Program-made: the position numbers and the translations under genes
In this document: positions 8,035 through 14,571 of the stretch, piece by piece
Position numbering within the stretch: position 1 is the stretch's first letter
How the letters are laid out: every line of letters begins with the position of its first letter
NCBI GenBank assembly: GCA_002348185.1
Contig: DDYW01000121.1
Span: forward strand, 1 to 19,293
Reading direction: 5' to 3'
From: Candidatus Hydrogenedentes bacterium UBA2224
Lineage (GTDB): Bacteria > Hydrogenedentota > Hydrogenedentia > Hydrogenedentales > SLHB01
Length of the DNA stretch: 19,293 nucleotides
Notes under the pieces: model-generated
Databases searched by the model: none
What the model saw: only the letters and a program-made list of their open reading frames with translations
What the model was told of the DNA's origin: nothing

Positions 8035-9393
8035 TCAGGCCGGAAGCTCGTAGCCCGGACGGCGCGGACGGCTCAGCATCGCGTTGCCTTCGTCGCAGTT
8101 CGTGAACCGCTCCGCGTTCGGGTCCCAGTACAGCGTCTCGCCGACCCGGCCCACGTCGCGGGCAATGTTCACGAGGTAGCAGAGCGACGAACTGCGCTGA
8201 CCGTATTCGATGTCGGCCGTGCACCGTTCGCGCGTCTTGATGCAACGGACCCAGTCTTCAATGTGCGGCTGCGTCTCGGGCACCTGGAGATGGCCGGGGT
8301 TGCCGGGCGCATCGAGCAGTTCCCTGGGGTCCGCGGAGATCTTGTCGCGGTTGATTTCGATGCGGCCTTTCTCGCCCACAAAGATGCAGCCGAGCCCGGG
8401 GCCCCAGTCGGCGTCGAGGCTCAGGTTGAGCACCGTGCCGTTGGCGTATTTCATGCGCATCCTCGCCCGGGGGCCGGTGAACCGCGCCATGCTGTAGTAC
8501 GGGGCGCCCGTTTCCTCCGGCGCCGGTTGCCGCTCCTCGAATTTGCCGGAGGGGAGCGTCTGGACGGGCTCTTCGAGCAGGATCTCGGTTGGACCGGTCT
8601 CGTCGGTGCCGAGCCCGCGCTGGACCTGGTCGTAGCTGTGCGTGCCCCATCCGGTAACGCCGAACGAGACGCCGCCGCCGTCGTAGTCCCACCAGTGGGC
8701 CCATTTCCGGTGCAGGTCCGAATGGTAGGGGCGGAATTCGGCCTGGTTGGTCCAGAGATCCCACCAGTTGTCGCTGCCGCCCTCGGGCATGGGTTCGGCG
8801 GGCTTGGGTTCCCAGCGCAACGGGCCGACGAAATTGGGCGCGAGCACTTCGGTCACGGTGCCGATCGCGCCGTTTTTCACGAGATCGCTGGCCCAGTTGT
8901 TCAGGGCGATCGTACGCTGCTGCGTGCCGATCTGAGTGACCCGCTGGTATTTGCGGGCGCGCTGGACCATTTCGCGTCCCTCGGCGATGGTCAGGCACAT
9001 GGGTTTCTCGATGTAGACATCCATGCCCATGGCCATGGCGTGGCACGCTACCCATGCGCGGGCATGCGTCGTGGTTTCCACCATGACGCCGTCGAGTTTC
9101 TCCTTCTCGATCATCTCGCGAAAATCGGTGTAGCCCTTCCAGCCCCGGTCCTTGCCCGCGCCGTTGAGACAGGCGTCCACGCGCGGCTGAAAACAGTCGC
9201 AGACCGCCGCGATCCGGATTTCAGGAATGTGCAGGCAGGTCCCCGCAATGTCCTGGCAGCGTCCGCCCAGTCCGATCAGGCCCACGTTTACCGTCTCGTT
9301 CGGGCCGGGCCCTTCCATGCCCAGCACCCGGGCGGACAGGATGAGCGGCGCCGAGGCCGCGGCGGTTTTCAGGAATGTGCGTCTGCTGATCAT
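8035..9393 (-). CDS. Tat-exported Gfo/Idh/MocA family oxidoreductase (452 aa)
   Basis: This is a predicted oxidoreductase exported folded with its nucleotide cofactor. The start is the ATG at 9393, preceded by GAGGAGG and a 6-nt spacer. A TTG 15 nt upstream (9408) would swallow that ribosome binding site and is rejected. The N-terminus ISRRTFLKTAAASAP is a twin-arginine signal (R4, R5) followed by a hydrophobic stretch. The Rossmann motif NVGLIGLGGR spans 36-45 and EKP is at 129-131. A central region rich in Trp (NWWDLWTNQ, then HWWDYDGGG) is typical of the large Gfo/Idh/MocA paralogue group in planctomycete-like bacteria. Related Tat-exported enzymes, such as glucose-fructose oxidoreductase, use tightly bound NADP in the periplasm. 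The gene faces the preceding dehydrogenase and is separated by about 500 bp from the divergent gene at 9913. The substrate is unknown. Confidence 0.92.
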   Translation of the reverse strand: MISRRTFLKTAAASAPLILSARVLGMEGPGPNETVNVGLIGLGGRCQDIAGTCLHIPEIRIAAVCDCFQPRVDACLNGAGKDRGWKGYTDFREMIEKEKLDGVMVETTTHARAWVACHAMAMGMDVYIEKPMCLTIAEGREMVQRARKYQRVTQIGTQQRTIALNNWASDLVKNGAIGTVTEVLAPNFVGPLRWEPKPAEPMPEGGSDNWWDLWTNQAEFRPYHSDLHRKWAHWWDYDGGGVSFGVTGWGTHSYDQVQRGLGTDETGPTEILLEEPVQTLPSGKFEERQPAPEETGAPYYSMARFTGPRARMRMKYANGTVLNLSLDADWGPGLGCIFVGEKGRIEINRDKISADPRELLDAPGNPGHLQVPETQPHIEDWVRCIKTRERCTADIEYGQRSSSLCYLVNIARDVGRVGETLYWDPNAERFTNCDEGNAMLSRPRRPGYELPA

Positions 9394-9486
9394 GCGTTGC
9401 CTCCTCAAGGGCCGGGTTCACATGCGGCGCCGGCCCGTCGTGCTCGTGGATGTCGCGGCCGGATGCGTGCCGCCCGCGGAGCCATC

Positions 9487-9515
9487 AGCCTACCATCCCC
9501 GGCGGGTCGTATCAA
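9487..9515 (-). promoter_or_regulatory. Candidate sigma70-like promoter for the Tat-exported oxidoreductase
   Basis: On the minus strand, TTGATA (9510-9515) matches 5 of 6 bases of the -35 consensus. After a 17-nt spacer comes TAGGCT (9487-9492). The predicted start near 9480 gives a leader of about 85 nt. Confidence 0.5.
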
Positions 9516-9584
9516 CCGCTTTAGCATACCGGCTGCAGCTCTCGGGCGTTGTGCCCTCACGCCCGGATCGCCTCGCCGATGGCG

Positions 9585-9620
9585 GGATGGACGGTATGGA
9601 CGGGATGGACGGGATGCGTG
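9585..9620 (+). repeat. 9-bp tandem array (GGATGGACG/GTATGGACG type)
   Basis: Four consecutive 9-bp units begin at 9585, 9594, 9603 and 9612; the first three are near-identical and the fourth is degraded. The reverse complement of the unit forms the array at 9706-9750, so the two could pair into a long imperfect hairpin around an 85-nt loop. Confidence 0.85.
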
Positions 9621-9705
9621 GGGACGCTTGGGCCAAAGAGACCACCCCCACCGCCCCCGGCGGTCATCCGGATTTCGAACCCCTTCACGATCGCTCAGGC
9701 TGGCA

Positions 9706-9750
9706 CGTCCATACAGTCCATACCGTCCATACCGTCCACCGGGTCCACAG
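9706..9750 (-). repeat. 9-bp tandem array in inverse orientation (CGTCCATAC type)
   Basis: Units begin at 9706, 9715, 9724, 9733 and 9742, becoming degenerate in the last two. The unit is the reverse complement of the one at 9585-9620. Confidence 0.85.
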
Positions 9751-9912
9751 CTCCGCGCGCGACCGCCGGGCACGTACCCCTCCTTCCTCTGGCGCCGTCC
9801 GCGGCGCGTTGCGGGACGGGTAAATCTCCGGCGCGCGCGGTTGAATCTGATCCGCGCCCGTGCGACGATAGTGGGCGGTCTTCGAACTGAACGATTCGAA
9901 GGAGATGGCACG

Positions 9913-10758
9913 ATGAAAGCAGCGATAGCGGGGGCGATAGCCCTGGTGCTGGGATTGGGCGCGGGCCTCTGGTTCGGGATGGCCCGGGTGAACGCCCTCA
10001 GGACGGAACTGGCCACGGCCCGGAACGAAGGTGTGGCGCTTCAGAACCGCCTTCAGACCGTGGAACGCGACCTGGCGGGACGCGAGGCCGAGCTCGCGCG
10101 GTTGCGAAAGGACCTCGAAGAGGCGCGTTCCCGGCCCGCCACCGAAACCCCGGCGGCCGCGCCGGCGCCTGAACCGGCGGATTTCGACAGCGCCGATTTG
10201 TTTGCGCAACTCGCCCAGGCGCTCGGTGAAACGGACGAATCCGGACGGCGCGAACGGCGCTTTGGCGACCGGTTCGAGAGTACCCGCAGACCTCCCGATG
10301 AGGGCGGCGAACCGCGCGAGGACCGCAGGCGCGGCTACATGGATGAGTTTCGCCAGCGCATGTCCGACTTTCTCACGGCCGAGATCGAAGCCAGCAGCGA
10401 CCCCGCCGAGAAAGCACGGCTCGCGTCCATCAGCGAGTACACGCAGAGCCTGATGGAGCAGCGCCAGCTCCTGCGCGACGCGCAGACCGACGAGGAACGC
10501 CAGGCCATCTTCGATACCATGCGGCAGAACGGCGAGACGCTGCGGACCATGGTCGAGGAACAGCAAGACCAGGTCATGCGCGAATCGCTCGAACGCCAGG
10601 GCATCTCCAGCAGAGCGCAGCAGGACGGCATCATCGCCGCCTATAAGGAAGCCCAGAACGATCCGTTTTTTACCGGCCCGTTCACGTTTTTCGGCGGCGG
10701 GCGGCGCGGGCGCGGGGGACCTCCCGGGGAAGGGCCTCCCGGCGGCGGCCCGCCGTGA
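9913..10758 (+). CDS. Membrane-anchored coiled-coil protein with Gly/Pro-rich tail (281 aa)
   Basis: I do not recognise a family. The ATG at 9913 has AAGGAG 9 nt upstream; an open frame runs further upstream to 8263, but that part is antisense to the dehydrogenase gene. Visible in order: one hydrophobic segment at about 4-23, probably a signal anchor; a coiled-coil-like stretch rich in Arg, Glu and Leu (about 30-73); a Pro/Ala linker (about 76-90); a charged helical domain (about 140-245) with many Gln, Glu and Arg; and a low-complexity Gly/Arg/Pro tail from about 257 to the end. The all-helical, charged periplasmic domain recalls Spy/CpxP or metal-resistance-type proteins in style only; no diagnostic motif such as LTxxQ is seen. 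It is convergent with the GH3/LysM gene, with stop codons 15 bp apart. Confidence 0.8.
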   Translation: MKAAIAGAIALVLGLGAGLWFGMARVNALRTELATARNEGVALQNRLQTVERDLAGREAELARLRKDLEEARSRPATETPAAAPAPEPADFDSADLFAQLAQALGETDESGRRERRFGDRFESTRRPPDEGGEPREDRRRGYMDEFRQRMSDFLTAEIEASSDPAEKARLASISEYTQSLMEQRQLLRDAQTDEERQAIFDTMRQNGETLRTMVEEQQDQVMRESLERQGISSRAQQDGIIAAYKEAQNDPFFTGPFTFFGGGRRGRGGPPGEGPPGGGPP

Positions 10759-10773
10759 TGACCGGACTCGCGG

Positions 10774-12576
10774 TCAGCGGGGAGAGCTCACGCGCAGTTT
10801 CTGGCCGAGCAGGATCTTGTCCCCGTCGAGCTTGTTCCATTCCTTCAGATCCTTGATGGAGACGCCGTACCGCGCGGACAGCTGGGTCAGCGTATCCCCC
10901 GGTTTAATCTCATGGTATGTGGGCCGGTCGGCGCCGGGGGCAGCCGGAGCAGGGGTCTCGGCCGGTGGCTTTGGCGGTTCGGGGGCAGCCTCAGCCGGTG
11001 GTTGCTCGGCCGCTTTTGGGGCATCGGGCGCGGGCGCGGGCTCGGGCGCGGGCACCGCTTCAGCCGCGGGCGCCTCCGCCGGTTTCACGGGCTCGGGCGC
11101 CGCTTCGGCCGCGGGCTCTTCCGCCGGTTTCACGGGCTGTGCTGCCGCCGGTTCCGCGGCCACGTCGACCGGGGCCGGGCTCTCCGGCGCGAGTTTGGGC
11201 ACGCCGCCCGGTAGCCCTTTGGGCGCCTGCAGCCACTTCTGCATATCTTCGAGGCGACGCTTGCTTTCGTTGAGGTTTTCCAGGGACAACGTGCCGTCGT
11301 TGACCGCCGTTTCGATGGCCTCGCACACCCCGCGGATACGTTCCTGCGAAGGATCCGCGAGGAGCAGGGCGTCGCAGCCGGCGGCCAGCGCCAGCACGGC
11401 GGCCTTCCCGACATCTCCGCCGGTAGCGGCCGCGGCCAGCGCGATGTCGTCACTCAGAATCACGCCCTTGAACGCCCACCGGTTGCGCAGGAATTCGCGC
11501 ACCAGGATCGGCGACAAGGATGCCGGGCGCTGAGGATCGGCTTCATCGAGGCGCGGCACCGCAATGTGTCCCACGAGCATTCCGGGAACGCCCGCCACCA
11601 CCGCCTGGGCAAACGGATACAGCACCTTCGCCAATTCCTGGCTTTGGCCCAGTTCGATCACCGCCAGCGTGGTCTGCGGATCCGGTTTCGCGGCCCCGTG
11701 ACCGGGATAGTGCTTTACGACAGGAAACACGCCGGCCTGCATCGCGCCGTCCGCGAACGCCAGGCCAAGCGCCTGGACCACGTCGCGATCCTTGCCGAAA
11801 CTGCGCGCCTTAATCACATCGGGCGCGCCGGGCAGGGCCACGTCGAGCACGGGCGCGAGGAGCACGGCAATGCCCCGGTCTTTGCACGCTTTTCCGAAAC
11901 TCAGGCCCACCTCGTGCGCCGCGTCAGGATCGCGTTTGGCGCCCAGTTCCGGAGCGCCCGGCGCGGATTCCAGATTCAACCGGTTGAAGATCCCGCCTTC
12001 CTGATCGACGGCGACCAGGGGCAGATCGGAAATCTCCTTGCCCAGCCCCACCGCGTCCTTGATGTTCGCGACGAGCTTGGTCGTCTGATTCCGGTTTGCA
12101 ATGTTGTCGTCGAGCAGCACCACGCCGCCTGGCTTGAGTTCCGAAAGGAGGGCTTTGGCCTCGTTGCTGAGGGCGTTGCCGCTGACCGCGATAAACAGAT
12201 GGCGGGCGGGCCAGACGTCTTCCGGAATCGCGGGCGGAGCCGGGGGCAGCGTCTCTTCCCCGGGCGACTCGGCCGGCGCCGCCTCTTCCGCCGGTTGCGG
12301 GATGGGGACATCGACTGGCGCAGTCCCCTCGTTCAGGACAGGCGCAAGCTCCGGAATCAGTTGTTCAAGCGGCGGCCCTGCCGCGTCCAGCGGCTCTTCC
12401 GTGTCCGGCGATTCCCCGGGCGCTTCCGTCATGGCGACGGGCGCGGCCGCGTCGTTCACCGGACCCGGGCCGCCCCGAAGGACCCATCCGAGCGCCACGC
12501 CCATCAGAAACACCAGCAACACCGTGACCACCTGGTGGGTGGCGCGGTGCTTGCGCACTCTGGTTTCGGATTCCAC
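10774..12576 (-). CDS. Membrane-anchored NagZ-like GH3 protein fused to a LysM domain (600 aa)
   Basis: This looks like a cell-wall-directed glycoside hydrolase family 3 protein. The GTG at 12576 is chosen for GGGAGGG just upstream; earlier in-frame starts lack a site. Domain order: one transmembrane anchor (about 15-33), a Pro/Glu/Ala linker (to about 120), a GH3 N-terminal-type TIM barrel (about 125-435), a Pro/Ala-rich spacer containing a 15-residue tandem repeat (about 448-548), and a C-terminal LysM domain (about 553-600, YHEIKPGDTL). GH3/NagZ signatures: DQEGG (191-195), KHYPGHG (288-294) and GVILSDDIAL with the expected nucleophile Asp376. In NagZ the loop after KHFPGHG carries an Asp-x-His dyad (DSH) whose His is the acid/base; here the sequence is DPQ, with Gln301 (codon at 11674-11676) in place of His. 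It may therefore be a wall-binding protein, a weak hydrolase or one with changed chemistry. Canonical NagZ is about 340 aa, usually cytoplasmic in Gram-negatives, and has no LysM. Confidence 0.88.
   Translation of the reverse strand: MESETRVRKHRATHQVVTVLLVFLMGVALGWVLRGGPGPVNDAAAPVAMTEAPGESPDTEEPLDAAGPPLEQLIPELAPVLNEGTAPVDVPIPQPAEEAAPAESPGEETLPPAPPAIPEDVWPARHLFIAVSGNALSNEAKALLSELKPGGVVLLDDNIANRNQTTKLVANIKDAVGLGKEISDLPLVAVDQEGGIFNRLNLESAPGAPELGAKRDPDAAHEVGLSFGKACKDRGIAVLLAPVLDVALPGAPDVIKARSFGKDRDVVQALGLAFADGAMQAGVFPVVKHYPGHGAAKPDPQTTLAVIELGQSQELAKVLYPFAQAVVAGVPGMLVGHIAVPRLDEADPQRPASLSPILVREFLRNRWAFKGVILSDDIALAAAATGGDVGKAAVLALAAGCDALLLADPSQERIRGVCEAIETAVNDGTLSLENLNESKRRLEDMQKWLQAPKGLPGGVPKLAPESPAPVDVAAEPAAAQPVKPAEEPAAEAAPEPVKPAEAPAAEAVPAPEPAPAPDAPKAAEQPPAEAAPEPPKPPAETPAPAAPGADRPTYHEIKPGDTLTQLSARYGVSIKDLKEWNKLDGDKILLGQKLRVSSPR
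11051..11140. repeat. 45-bp tandem duplication inside the GH3/LysM gene
   Basis: Two adjacent 45-bp copies (11051-11095 and 11096-11140) agree at about 39 of 45 positions. They encode 15-residue Pro/Ala/Glu/Lys repeats in the spacer between the GH3 and LysM domains. The copy number is likely variable between relatives, which would change the spacer length. Confidence 0.85.
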
Positions 12577-12656
12577 GGTTCCCTCCCGCACATTCAGCAC
12601 GTGGTTGATTGGGCCGCCGGGGCGAGATGCGCCCCCGGGATGCGGCCCCTGCAACC

Positions 12657-12706
12657 CCCTGGACTCCCCGTGGGGTTGCGCATCTTATAATACCCCGAAT
12701 CCAGGG
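12657..12706. promoter_or_regulatory. Inverted repeat around the -10 region of the GH3/LysM gene; possible operator
   Basis: The arms 12657-12666 (CCCTGGACTC) and 12697-12706 (GAATCCAGGG) are inverted copies with 9 of 10 matches. They bracket the only AT-rich stretch of the divergent intergenic region, including the minus-strand -10 hexamer at 12687-12692. A nested CCCC-GT-GGGG hairpin lies inside. The position suits a repressor site, but no cognate regulator is visible. Confidence 0.35.
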
Positions 12707-12715
12707 CCGCGTCCA
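12687..12715 (-). promoter_or_regulatory. Candidate promoter for the GH3/LysM gene
   Basis: On the minus strand, TGGACG (12710-12715; 4 of 6 consensus bases) and TATTAT (12687-12692; 5 of 6) are separated by exactly 17 nt. The start would fall near 12680, giving a leader of about 100 nt. TATAAT also reads on the plus strand at 12686-12691, but there without a -35. Confidence 0.42.
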
Positions 12716-12740
12716 TGGGGCCGGTTCGCCAGCGCGCCGC

Positions 12741-12769
12741 TTGCCCGTTTCGCGGCGATGCGGTAAGCT
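12741..12769 (+). promoter_or_regulatory. Candidate promoter for the GHMP kinase gene
   Basis: TTGCCC (12741-12746), a 17-nt spacer and TAAGCT (12764-12769) predict a leader of about 37 nt before the ATG at 12812. The -10 match is poor (3 of 6). Confidence 0.33.
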
Positions 12770-12811
12770 GGCCCGGGGAACCCAAGAACCTTCACAACAG
12801 GAACAGGCCTC

Positions 12812-13855
12812 ATGAAGACTCCACGACGTGTCATCAATGCAATGGCGCCCATCCGCATCTGCGACCTGGGGGGATGGACCGACACCTGGTTCGCCGAGAC
12901 CGGCGCGGTGTTCAACATCGGCGTGTATCCGTACGCCGAAGTCCAGATCTACGTGCGCGAAACGCAATCCGATACCCCGCGCATCGTCATCCACGCCGAA
13001 AACTACGACGTGCGCTACGCGATCGACCCGCACAAGATCGCCTACGACCGCCATCCCCTGCTCGAGGCCTCCATCGACATCATGGACCTGCCCGACAACC
13101 TCAGCTTCGAGATCAACCTGTATTCGCGCGCGCCCGGCGGCTGTTCCACCGGCACCTCCGCCGCCATCACGACCGCTCTGCTCGGCGCCCTCGACCTCCT
13201 CACGCCCGGCCGCCGGACCCCCCACGAAATCGCCCGGCTCGCGCACCGGGTCGAGACCGAGAAGCTCGGCCTCCAGTGCGGCATTCAGGACCAGATCTGT
13301 TCCGCACACGGCGGCATCTGCTTCATCGAAATGTATCAATATCCGCTGGCCAGCGTGTCCAACATCCAGGTCTCGGACGCCATCTGGTGGGAACTCGAGC
13401 GGCGTCTCGTCCTCGTGTATCTCGGCAGGACGCACTCCTCCAGCGAGGTACACGGCCGCGTCATCCAGCGCCTGGAAACTGAAGACGCCGACAAATCGGT
13501 GCTGGAACCCCTGCGGCAGGCGGCGATCGACGGCAAGAACGCCGTGTATGCGGGCGACTTCCAGGCCCTGGGTGCGGCGATGATCCGCAATACGGAGGCC
13601 CAGGCCGCCCTGCATCCCAAACTCGTGTCGGAGGAGGCCCGGGCGGTGATTGAGCTCGCCCGCCAATACGGTGCCGTGGGCTGGAAAGTCAACGGGGCCG
13701 GCGGCGAAGGCGGATCGCTCACGATCCTCTGCGATGCCGAGGGCGAACACAAGCGCAAATTCATCGAGGCCGTGCCCGGCATCGACCCGCGCTTCCAGGT
13801 GATCCCGACCTACCTCTCCCGCGTCGGCCTCCGCCGCTGGGAACTCTACGAGTAG
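12812..13855 (+). CDS. GHMP-family sugar kinase, heptose-7-phosphate kinase/fucokinase-like (347 aa)
   Basis: This is a predicted ATP-dependent small-molecule kinase of the GHMP superfamily, closest in style to D-glycero-D-manno-heptose 7-phosphate kinase (HddA) and the kinase part of L-fucokinase. Visible motifs: substrate-side motif 1, APIRICDLGGWTDT (12-25); motif 2, the ATP-binding loop, as APGGCSTGTSAA (107-118), a variant of the usual PxxxGLGSSAA; and motif 3, KVNGAGGEGGSLTIL (292 onward), equivalent to the Gly-rich C-terminal motif. There is no signal peptide and the length is typical. The start ATG at 12812 has only a weak ribosome binding site (AGG about 6 nt upstream). The gene ends 46 bp before ruvA, but a promoter inside that gap suggests separate expression. 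The exact sugar cannot be assigned; the other heptose genes (gmhA, gmhB, hldE-type) are not in the window. Confidence 0.85.
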   Translation: MKTPRRVINAMAPIRICDLGGWTDTWFAETGAVFNIGVYPYAEVQIYVRETQSDTPRIVIHAENYDVRYAIDPHKIAYDRHPLLEASIDIMDLPDNLSFEINLYSRAPGGCSTGTSAAITTALLGALDLLTPGRRTPHEIARLAHRVETEKLGLQCGIQDQICSAHGGICFIEMYQYPLASVSNIQVSDAIWWELERRLVLVYLGRTHSSSEVHGRVIQRLETEDADKSVLEPLRQAAIDGKNAVYAGDFQALGAAMIRNTEAQAALHPKLVSEEARAVIELARQYGAVGWKVNGAGGEGGSLTILCDAEGEHKRKFIEAVPGIDPRFQVIPTYLSRVGLRRWELYE

Positions 13856-13866
13856 AATCTCGGGAG

Positions 13867-13895
13867 TTGATTGCGGCGGGGCGCGCGGATACCAT
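13867..13895 (+). promoter_or_regulatory. Candidate promoter placing the transcript start at the ruvA ATG
   Basis: TTGATT (13867-13872), a 17-nt spacer and TACCAT (13890-13895) form a good sigma70-like pair. The predicted start, 7 nt downstream of the -10, is base 13902, the A of the ruvA start codon. This agrees with the absence of a ribosome binding site before ruvA. Confidence 0.45.
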
Positions 13896-13901
13896 GGCGG
13901 C

Positions 13902-14513
13902 ATGTTTGCCTTTCTCCGAGGAGTGGTCGCACAGAAGAGCCTCAACCGCGTCGTGCTGGATGTCGGCGGAGTGGGGTTTGACGTGCTGGTGCCGGCCGAT
14001 GTGCACCGGCGGCTGATCGTGCACGCGGAGGCGACGTTGCTCACGTACTGCCACATCCGCGAAGACGCGTTTCAGATTTTCGGGTTTCTCCGGGAAGAGG
14101 AGAAGTCGCTGTTTGAACTGTTGCTGAGCATCAATGGGGTCGGCCCCAAGATGGCCCTGGCGGTGCTGTCGGCCATGTCCGTCCAGCAGTTCGGGCAGGC
14201 CGTGCACGACAACAACGTTACGGCGTTTACGAAAGTGAGCGGCGTTGGCAAGAAGATGGCCCAGCGGATCGTGCTGGAGGTCAAAGCCCGACTCGGCCAG
14301 GATACCGAGCTGGGCGCCCTGCTCGGCGAGAGCGAGTCCGATGTGTACCCGCAGGAAGACGATGTCCTCGAAGCGCTGACCGCGCTGGGCTGCACCATCG
14401 GCGAGGCGCGCCGGGCCGCCGCGCAGGCACGAACCCGGCTCGGGGCCGATGCGCCCCCCGAAGAGCTGGTCCGCGCGGCGCTCCAGTCCCTGGCCCGGGT
14501 AAAACCGAAATGA
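13902..14513 (+). CDS. ruvA: Holliday junction branch migration protein RuvA (203 aa)
   Basis: RuvA binds four-way DNA junctions as a tetramer and loads the RuvB motors for branch migration during recombinational repair. The sequence shows the OB-fold domain I (about 1-62, starting MFAFLRGVV), domain II with two helix-hairpin-helix motifs (LLSINGVGPKMA and FTKVSGVGKKMA), an acidic flexible linker (about 135-155), and the C-terminal RuvB-contacting domain III (about 155-200, VLEALTALGCTIGEA). The length is normal. The ATG at 13902 is the only start that keeps the canonical N-terminus; another ATG 8 bp upstream is out of frame. No Shine-Dalgarno is seen. ruvB follows after 58 bp. ruvC, often just upstream in other bacteria, is absent and a sugar kinase takes that position. 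Confidence 0.97.
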   Translation: MFAFLRGVVAQKSLNRVVLDVGGVGFDVLVPADVHRRLIVHAEATLLTYCHIREDAFQIFGFLREEEKSLFELLLSINGVGPKMALAVLSAMSVQQFGQAVHDNNVTAFTKVSGVGKKMAQRIVLEVKARLGQDTELGALLGESESDVYPQEDDVLEALTALGCTIGEARRAAAQARTRLGADAPPEELVRAALQSLARVKPK

Positions 14514-14571
14514 GTGGTCCGCGGCGCGCCGCGCCCCCGCGCCGTGCCCGGCACTCCAACTGCATACGGAC

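Larger units (their letters stand above)
9394..9912. other. Intergenic region between divergent genes, holding two 9-bp tandem arrays
   Basis: There is no credible gene here. The region holds a promoter for the minus-strand gene (9487-9515) and two arrays of 9-bp repeats in opposite orientation (9585-9620 and 9706-9750). Apparent open frames read the arrays as GMD or VHT repeats and are artefacts of the repeat. Upstream of 9913 I see TTGAAT (9841-9846) but only poorly spaced -10 candidates. Confidence 0.7.

Noticed and set aside
9585..9750. CRISPR array
   Set aside because: The units are 9 bp, contiguous and without spacers, and they occur in two orientations; no cas genes are present.
8263..9912. 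Long plus-strand open frame continuing upstream of the coiled-coil gene
   Set aside because: It is antisense to the Tat-exported oxidoreductase, is His/Arg/Pro-rich without protein-like character, and the true gene begins at the ATG at 9913 with its own AAGGAG.
12365..14056. Minus-strand open frame of 563 codons across the kinase and the divergent promoter region
   Set aside because: It is antisense to a well-supported kinase and the start of ruvA, and it overlaps the start of the GH3/LysM gene in another frame.
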